Of a stretch of DNA of 64,000 bases, positions 57,063 to 64,000 are shown one piece after another; the stretch's first letter is position 1; each line of letters begins with the position of its first letter. The translations under genes were made by a program, and so were the position numbers. The stretch is taken from NCBI RefSeq assembly GCF_047663525.1, contig NC_092602.1:4099501-4163500 (forward strand), read 5' to 3'. The stretch comes from Anas platyrhynchos (taxonomy: Eukaryota; Chordata; Aves; Anseriformes; Anatidae). The notes beneath the pieces were generated by a model. That model was not told the origin of the DNA, did not search any database, and saw only the letters and a list, made by a program, of their open reading frames with translations.

Positions 57063-59622
57063 CTTCCACTTTGGATGGAAGAAAAAAAATAAAACAAAAT
57101 TGCTTCAAAGTCACCACCAGCAACTTCTTCAAATGAGGTTTATTTCAGCCTATTGCATCCTTCCCCCTCACTGCGGCTTCCAGCGCTGTTTTTTTTGTAG
57201 CGTGGTGGGATGGTGGCAGAGGTGGAGAGCAGGAGAGCTGGCAAAGCAACATGAACTGGAGGCAGCTGCTCCCTCCCATCCCCATGGTATGTTGAAAAAG
57301 CAGAGAACCGGACCCTTCTGGGCACATCCTTTACCCCCAGTGCTGGGAAAGAGAGTGAAGAGCTGCCTGGGGTGCTGGTTGGAGCACTGCATGCAGCACT
57401 TGCTGTGTGATAAGGACCTGTTGGTACCAGCTTTGCTGTAGATAAATTCAGCTCCTATCTACAAAGGGAATTTGAGACAACATATGCAATGGAAAACAGT
57501 GTGCTAGCGATCTTTTTGTGTGTAGACAGGGCATTCAGATGCAGTGTAGCTCAGCCTGCCTGCAGCAGACTAGACATACCAACAAGGATTAAGAGTCCAG
57601 TGCAAGACTTGGCAGAGTCACAGCTGGGCAGGAAGGACTCCTAACCAGGCAGCTGTTTGGTTCTTTCTTATATAAGCTGTCTAGACCAGACAAGAAGAAA
57701 CGAAGCCAACCCTGGCATAAGACTGCTGCTCCTGCACAGACGGTTTCCAACCTCCAGCTTTCATTTTTGAGCCTGTGCAAAGCAAGAGGGAAGCAGGAGG
57801 ATGTTAGTAGTCAAGCCAGCTCTGCATCAGAGAAAAGTCTGTGAGCAACTACAAAAATAATGGAAAAGAACAGTAACTGGTGAGATTTATTACAACTAGA
57901 AAAACATTTGATGTTTTGCACACCGAAGGTACTGTGTTGCCAAGAAATTTCTTCTCACAGCGAGCCCGCAGATGCTAGGGGACACAGCTCAAGCTGCAGG
58001 AGAGGGGAGGATGCTCCTAGGGAGACGCAGCCCAAAAGAGAAGGTGCAAACTCAGAAATGGTTCACCCAAGTTTCCCTGTGACCGTTTCAGCATGAATTC
58101 AAAGAGAAAAAGCGACCAGAAAAGAGGCTGCTCTTGAAATATTTCCCGTGACAAATGATATATTTGATATGAAATATTTCACTGTGGCTGGCACAAGTGC
58201 GGCCACAAGGGAATAAGAACAACCGGGGCTGTCCACTGGGTGCAGCAAGAGCCCTTTGTCACTGCATCATTAAGGAATACCAGAACCAGTGTCTTACAGG
58301 TTGTCCACGACACTACAGGCTTCCAGCCTTTTCGGAGCAGCGTGCCGTGAGTGCCTGTGGTGCCGTTTCTTGCTGCCCGAGCTCGTGAGAGATCAGTTGC
58401 TGGGAAATGGGGTGCATGGGACCCTGCTTCGGTGAGTCTAGGGGAAGCAGGTTTGCTCCCCTGCCCAGCCTTGGAGGAGAAATGCGTGCAGCCACCCTCC
58501 CTGCGGAGAGTGGGGCCTGGGGTAGCCCTGGGCTACCACTTTGTGTTCCTCCTGTAGCCCTTGTGACCCTGAGGACCTTCCCCAGACCCATTTCTGTAAG
58601 AAGAGCAGTGCTGGACGAGGCCAATATTTAAGGCAGTTTGAAAAATGGATTCCTTGTCTCTCTGTTAACATCCTGACGTCCAAAAAGCTCTGTTTGAAGG
58701 GCCAGGCCCTTGGAGAGGCTGATGGCCTCTCAGATCTTCTGGGAAGCTCTTAGGAAGGACCATCATGTTGGAGAGCGTCTGAAACCTGGTTATTAAATGA
58801 CCAGGATTGGTAGCTTCCCCGTACCCCTTGTCCTTATTCCAAACCCTTCCTTTCTTGGCTACAGCAGATCTCAGCATTGTAATTTATGGGCTTTAGAGGT
58901 GTCCCAAAAAAGGGAAAAAATAGCTATGTTCAGTCAGTGTGACAAAGAAATTGGAGGGGGGGCGGTGCGGTGGCAGCTCTGGGGAAGGACGGGTCACCTC
59001 TTAGGAATGTCCTGCCCGTGGAGAGGCTGGAGCAGCCTCCCTCCCTATCACACAGGGCCAGGGCCTTGTGCAAATTCCTGGAGCTGAGCTGGAACTACAG
59101 CACGTGCGTAACCTCCCTCTGCTCTGCCAGGCAGATTTCTCTCCAACTCCAGGTGCAGCTTTTGAGATGGCCAGGAGCTAGGACACCACACCCTGCGTGC
59201 GGTTCTGCCTGCAAGCCCCCCGCAGCCATTTACCAGCTTTAATTCAAGCAGGATTAAGAGCTTCCTGGCTGACAGCTGTGGAGCAGCACCTCTGCTCATC
59301 TCCCTCCTCTCCCAGCAGACGCGGTGCTCCTGCCAGCCTCCTGCCTGCAGCTGTACCCTGAATTGCTCGCTGCTGTGTGGCACTGCAGCCTGGCTCGGGG
59401 CTGGTAAGGAGCTGGCGGTGCTTCTCTCTGCATCCTAGGGTACAGGCAGGGTCTCGTGGCTGAGCAACCCTCAGGTAGTGCTGGGGAAGCTGCTGTGGGA
59501 GAGGCTCCAGGCTTCTATGGTGGCCCAGCACAACCCCTGGCAGAGCAGATCTTGGAGACCTACAAAGCTGATGGCTTTCTTGTGTGCAGAGTGATAGACG
59601 CAAGAGGTGTTCGGCCCTGGAG

Positions 59623-59665
59623 ATTCACACGTGTAAGTCACAAGTAATTCACAAGTGTAAATCAC
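59623..59665. repeat. 19-bp direct duplication, 24-bp period
   Basis: ATTCACACGTGTAAGTCAC at 59623-59641 and ATTCACAAGTGTAAATCAC at 59647-59665 match at 17 of 19 positions. Confidence 0.85.
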
Positions 59666-62249
59666 TTTTTACACAAAGAGAAGTGGTGCGTGCTTTTTGT
59701 TCTCATATTTGCCAGCAGGTCATGAGAAGTGGAGTCCTCAGTGCCTGTAAGAGCATCGCTCCTCCTCAGGCAGAAGTGTGAGCTTCCATATCACGTGGCT
59801 CCTTCACACCTTGGTGATGCAGCATCCCCAGGGCTGCTATGAGGCTGCACAGTGCCCATGCCAGGGCAGGACATGATAAATTAATCACACACGATGCTGC
59901 TCTGGCCCTAAGCAGGACATGAGTCACGCCTGAGTAATGGGCACGTGTGTTTAGGTGCGAATGCCCCGTCCTGAGCAAATGGCACCAGTCCTGCCAGGCA
60001 TATGGTCACCGTGGCTGGTCCTATCCAGGGCTTGTGCTGCAGGGGTGGCAGCGTCATGGTACTGATTAACTTTGCTCAGCTTCTTTTCCCCAAGGGGACG
60101 GGAGGGGAATTTTGGTTCCCTTAGGAGCTGGCTGATGCTTGTGCCTTACAGAGAGCCCAAGAGACTGTAAAGAGACTGAATTCTCCTTCCCAGAAGCTGC
60201 AGCAGGGTCCCTACACAGTGGCACTGACACCTGGCCATCGTCCTCCTGCCCTTGAGTCAGGCAGGCGTCTCCACACCCAGGCAGAGCCAGAAGAGTCACG
60301 GATGCACCCTGGCACAACATAATCATGTTGTTATCTAACCTTTCATTTATCACCTACAGCAGCAAAAGGACTCCGAAGGACTCCTGAACCTCCTCCCCTG
60401 CTGTGCTTGTCCCCTGCCTGGGGGAGCCCCCAGAGACCAGCCCCCATGTGCGTGCCCCCCCGTGATGGTTTTTTGTCCCCTCTGCTGGGCAATCTGCCCG
60501 TGCCAGCACACGGCAGCTGCCCTGGGACTTCTGTGTGCAGGTGAGATCACGCCCTCACGTGCCTAGTGCTGATGCTCTCGGTAGCAGCCTCAGCCTTTCC
60601 TGTGCTCCCCAGAGCCAGTTTTGCTGCCACATTCCTTGCACTCACCCAGAGGTTTGTAAATCTCTCCTTGCCTCACTTTTACATGACTAACGAGGTCTTC
60701 TTCGACAGGGCTGTGTTCAGCTGGGTGCACACGCAGGAGTTCCCTGAGCTTACAGCCATGGGGAGCCTGGAGGGATGCAGAGCTGTGCTGCCCATTGGCA
60801 CTGGGCTTGTAAGAAAGCAGCGGGGACATTACCTTGGATAAACGAAATTCAGAGAGGCGTAGGCTTGCAGGAACAGAGGCAGGGATGGGATTACAGCAAT
60901 ATTTGGTACATATCTAATGAGAACTGGGGTGAAAAGACTAATTGGATCAGACTGGAGTTGTTCCTGCTCTTTCCAGATGTCGAGCTGGCAGAAGCTGCAC
61001 AGCAAAGCGGAGAACAAGGAGCTGAGTGGTACAGGAAAGCAATCTCCTTTTAACCACCACTGTACAGTGACAACCGACGGACAGGGAGTGCAAGAGGAGT
61101 CCTCTGCACGTGCTGAGACTTACGTGCTGAGGGCTGCTTTATTGTTATAGCTCAGCATACTTCCCCTTGCAACAGCAATACAACCCTGCAGCAGTAGCCA
61201 GTGCTGGAGATCCACATCACCAAATGGTCCCCAGGGTAGGAATTTTGAACCAAGAGCACTCCCGACCTGGAAATTGCTTTAACAACCAGGCACTTCCATT
61301 GCACCCCTTTTTTTGTGGCCTGCAGTGGTTTCTGTTTTTCCTGTGGTCCCGCTCCACACCCAGAAACCTTCCCAGAGAGCTGGAAGCTCCCAGAAGATCT
61401 GATCTTGGGAAACCCTTTGGTCTCTGGGCTGCCGGGTAGGGCTGTAGGCCAGCACGTCCTCTCCTTCTTCCAGGAGCTGAAAGCAGCTGGGAGCCCACAG
61501 CATCTCTGGGCAGTGGCAGGCCAGGCTTTATTCCCTCTGGGGAACCTTGTCCAGAAATAACGGAGACCCAGGGCTGCAGATAAACAGGTGAGGAGCTTGG
61601 GGTCCCCCACTGTGACACCAGGGTCTGTTTTTTTGTGGTACTGCAGCACTACACATCTGACTGGGTGGATGCAGGCGCTGCAAACACGGGGGTGATACAG
61701 GGAAATGTGCAGCTCCTTAAGCCCACGCACCCCTGGTTGCTCTCAGGGAAGGAAGAGTTAAGAGCTGCAGCCCAGAGGGGCACTCTCCGGGCAGATTTAC
61801 ACCCAAATTTGGGGTTTTTGCTAAAAGCTGTCACAAAAGGCTGACTGGGCAGAAATATTTCCATGATGTATCCTGTTCCTTTCTAATTCCAAACGAAACA
61901 GTTTCCTTTTACACAAACAAACCGCGCTGTGCTGTGGCAGCAGCGGACAAGGCACTGGGTGCAGTGCCCCGGACCCATTTGGGGCCTTGCACCACAAAGG
62001 TCCCACTGGGTATGGGGGCAGCACCCAGCCCCAATCCCTCAGCACCCAGGGATGCTGAGCCCCGCACCAACCCTCCCTATCCCATCCTTGCTGACCTCCA
62101 GTGAGGATGGGGTCTGACGAACCCAAACCCAGCTGCCCCGGGGTTTGGGGAGTTTGAGGGGTTTTGGGGAGGGTTCCCACATCAGGGCTGCCCCATGCCT
62201 GCAGGATCAGAACCCAAGGGGGCTCTTGGGGGGTCAGCACCAAGCCACA

Positions 62250-62598
62250 CGGGGACGCGACCTCCTCTCTCCCGGTCCTCCCCCTCCACGCCCCGCAGCC
62301 ACCGGGCAGCCAAAAACCGGGACGGGGGGGGGATGGAGGAAAAAGCCCGGAGGAAACCCAGAGGAAACCCGGAGCAGCTTCAACCCCACAGGCCCGGCCC
62401 CCATCCCCACCCTTTGGCCGCCCCCGCCCCCGAATTGCGGCGGGACCGGTCGGGGCCGGGCGGGGAGCGGGGCGGAGCGGTGGGGTCGCGCCGCCCTTCG
62501 TTGTCTCGGGCTCGGCGGGGGCAGCACCGGAGGGACCCCGAGCTCCGAGCTGCGACCCCGGGGAGCCGTCGGGGAGACGGGGGGGGGGGTCAGCCGGG
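62250..62598 (+). promoter_or_regulatory. SMTN: CpG-island promoter of SMTN
   Basis: Dense CpG and GGGGCGGGG/CCGCCC boxes (62430-62500) and a G11-type run (62580-62589) lead into the SMTN start codon. No TATA box was seen. Alternative upstream first exons cannot be excluded, since SMTN has more than one promoter in mammals. Confidence 0.5.
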
Positions 62599-62649
62599 AT
62601 GTCCCAGGAAAATCTGCTGGGTATGGACGAAGGGGCGCTGAGGAAGCTG
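62599..62649 (+). CDS. SMTN: SMTN (smoothelin) first coding exon, partial gene
   Basis: ATG at 62599 opens MSQENLLGMDEGALRKL (17 codons) and the exon ends at a GTGAGT donor in phase 0. Human smoothelin begins MADEALAGLDEGALRKL with the splice at the same place, before LEVTADLAERRR. Smoothelin is an actin-associated cytoskeletal protein of contractile smooth muscle with a carboxy-terminal calponin-homology domain. Only this exon is in the window; no second exon was found before 64000. Its place downstream of TUG1 agrees with mammalian gene order. Confidence 0.88.
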
Positions 62650-64000
62650 GTGAGTCCCCCCCCGCCGCCGGTGGAGAGCTTCGGTGCGGGGCTGCGGCCG
62701 GCCCCGGGGTGTTTTTTTGGGGGGTTTTTTGGGGGATCGGTGTGTGCCCCAGCCCTGGGGCTCCGGTAAAGGAGGAGAGAGGGATCGGGGGTCCCTCTAG
62801 AGGCCGGGGTCCTCCCGCCGGCTGGGAGAGCTCCTGCTCCCGTATCCGTGAGCTGCAACGCGTGGGGCTCCGCAGCTTGGGAAATGGGTGGGATGAGTGG
62901 GATAAAGGGGTGCCTTGGCCCCAAGGGTCCCAAGGGAAGATTTGGGCCCTACCTGGCAGAAGGAAGGGGTCTGGGCACGAGGGAGTGCTAGTGATAGTCC
63001 GCTTCTTGCCCCATTGTTGGCCTTTGGAGACCCCAGCCCTCCTGTGCTGGCCTCTGCTCGCACCCGTGCTCAGGCTGTGACATCTGCCTGGTGGCTCTGC
63101 CACTTTGGCTGGCAGCTCCAAGCCGAGATGTTTCCTGCTGCCTCCTCGATTACCTGCTCGCTGCCAGGCGGGGAAGGTGCTGTCTGCTTTATCTGGCTTA
63201 GGTCTCCTCTTCCTCTCTGCCCCGAGAGCTGAGCCCTTTCCAGTCTCGGCCGCTTGCCTCCCGTGGCGGTGCTGTGCCGGGCATCCCGGCAGCGGTTGGA
63301 GCAACTTCCCGAGAGTCCCCGCGGAATTGCTGCCCTGCTCAGCTCCAGTCCCCCAAGAGAAAGAGCAGGAGGAGAGCACTGGGTGCACTCATGGGCCGTT
63401 AACACTCGTGTGGCCCAAAAGCAGGAGCGGGGTTGTCACTTGCTCGGACAGGGGACACCCCAGCAGGATGCTGCTCTGCTTGGGACAGGCCAATGCCTTC
63501 CCGCTGATTCAGCCTCCCCAAAGCTGATCCCCTGCTCTGTGGGCTCGGGGCTGGGGGGCTTCCTTTGTGCCTTGACTGAGCGCAGGGTAGCCGGGAGCAA
63601 GCGCTGGAGCAGCACTGGGGAATGGTGAGCGGCAGGAAGCTGAGTCAGCTTGGAAAGAACGTCTGCGGGGAACAGGAAAAGGTCGGGGTGCTGGGGCAGC
63701 GCTGGGGAACTGGGAACTGCACCTCTGGGGGCAGGGGATTGGCGTGGGGGCTGTACTGCAGAGAGCTTCCCACCCTGCCTGCCTCTGGGTGACAGCTTGC
63801 AGACCTGTCCCCTGTGCTCACCAAGGCAAGAGGGGTGTAAGGGCTCGGAGGGAACTGTTGTACAAGGCAATTTGATCCCAATAGCAATCCCTGGGTCTTG
63901 CTGTGTGCTGATATCATGCTGTGCTAGCCACTCAGGGTTTTGTGGCTCCTACTGCTCCCTGTGCACCGGAGGAGCTGCTGTGGCCAGCAGCATCCTTGAG
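62650..64000 (+). other. SMTN: SMTN intron 1 (partial)
   Basis: GC-rich at first, with a G4-T7-G6-T6-G5-type stretch (62706-62735), then mixed sequence to the end of the window. No exon was identified. Long open frames on both strands reflect GC content. Confidence 0.6.

Larger units (their letters stand above)
56100..62250. other. Intergenic region between TUG1 and SMTN
   Basis: Many overlapping short frames on both strands (up to about 190 codons, for example 61152-61730 minus) show no recognisable domain or conserved splice pattern. The identifiable items are an antisense CR1 piece (56.92-57.06 kb) and a small 24-base-period duplication at 59.6 kb. Regulatory elements or 5' exons of SMTN may lie here but cannot be told by eye. 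Confidence 0.45.

Noticed and set aside
62841..62870. Peptide SRIRELQR in SMTN intron 1, resembling AIRELQR of smoothelin exon 2
   Set aside because: The preceding residues do not match LEVTADLAERRR, there is no suitable acceptor, and the frame continues into unrelated sequence. The likeness is chance.
61821..63388. Large overlapping frames (370 and 384 codons minus, 311 codons plus) around the SMTN CpG island
   Set aside because: They are mutually overlapping, Pro/Gly/Arg-rich and without domains. SMTN exon 1 explains the only conserved coding signal.

Overview
This is bird genomic DNA. At least eight fragments of CR1 (chicken repeat 1) LINEs are scattered through it, with the CR1 reverse-transcriptase peptides and the 3' octamer tail. 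There are also several avian endogenous-retrovirus LTRs. Exons sit in AT-rich introns, and promoters and one intronless receptor sit in very GC-rich islands. The LTR families look to me more like those of songbirds and other Neoaves than of chicken; that is memory-based inference. The gene order is that of human 22q12.2: MORC2 on the minus strand, TUG1 head-to-head with it, then SMTN on the plus strand.

Layout. 1-6.6 kb: no recognisable exon; one CpG-rich patch (781-953) and one antisense CR1. 6.6-8.0 kb: a GC-rich, intronless class A GPCR of the apelin-receptor type (6859-7968, 369 aa), with its own promoter and a poly(A) signal just after the stop. 8.4-12.1 kb: an LTR-like repeat, unassigned sequence and a CR1. 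13.4-49.1 kb, minus strand: MORC2 complete. I placed 26 coding exons with GT-AG junctions and continuous phases, giving 1,024 codons plus stop. Its introns carry CR1s, two or three LTR pieces and homopolymers. 49.15-49.43 kb: a shared CpG-island promoter with long polypyrimidine tracts. 49.4 kb to roughly 56 kb, plus strand: the expected TUG1 lncRNA position, assigned mainly from synteny. 56.9-62.2 kb: intergenic. 62.25-62.65 kb: CpG island and first coding exon of SMTN (17 codons, then GTGAGT); the rest of SMTN lies beyond the window.

The genes do not form an operon-like unit. MORC2 is a GHKL ATPase with a CW zinc finger, acting in HUSH-linked heterochromatin silencing. TUG1 is a nuclear/cytoplasmic lncRNA sharing its promoter region. 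SMTN is a smooth-muscle cytoskeletal protein. The receptor is a membrane GPCR with its own transcription unit.

I found no clearly new biological system. The points most worth a second look are: the apelin-receptor-like gene next to MORC2 rather than at the usual APLNR locus; a possible CUG-started reading frame at the TUG1 5' end; and two LTR remnants sharing an almost identical 47-nt U5 end but differing upstream.
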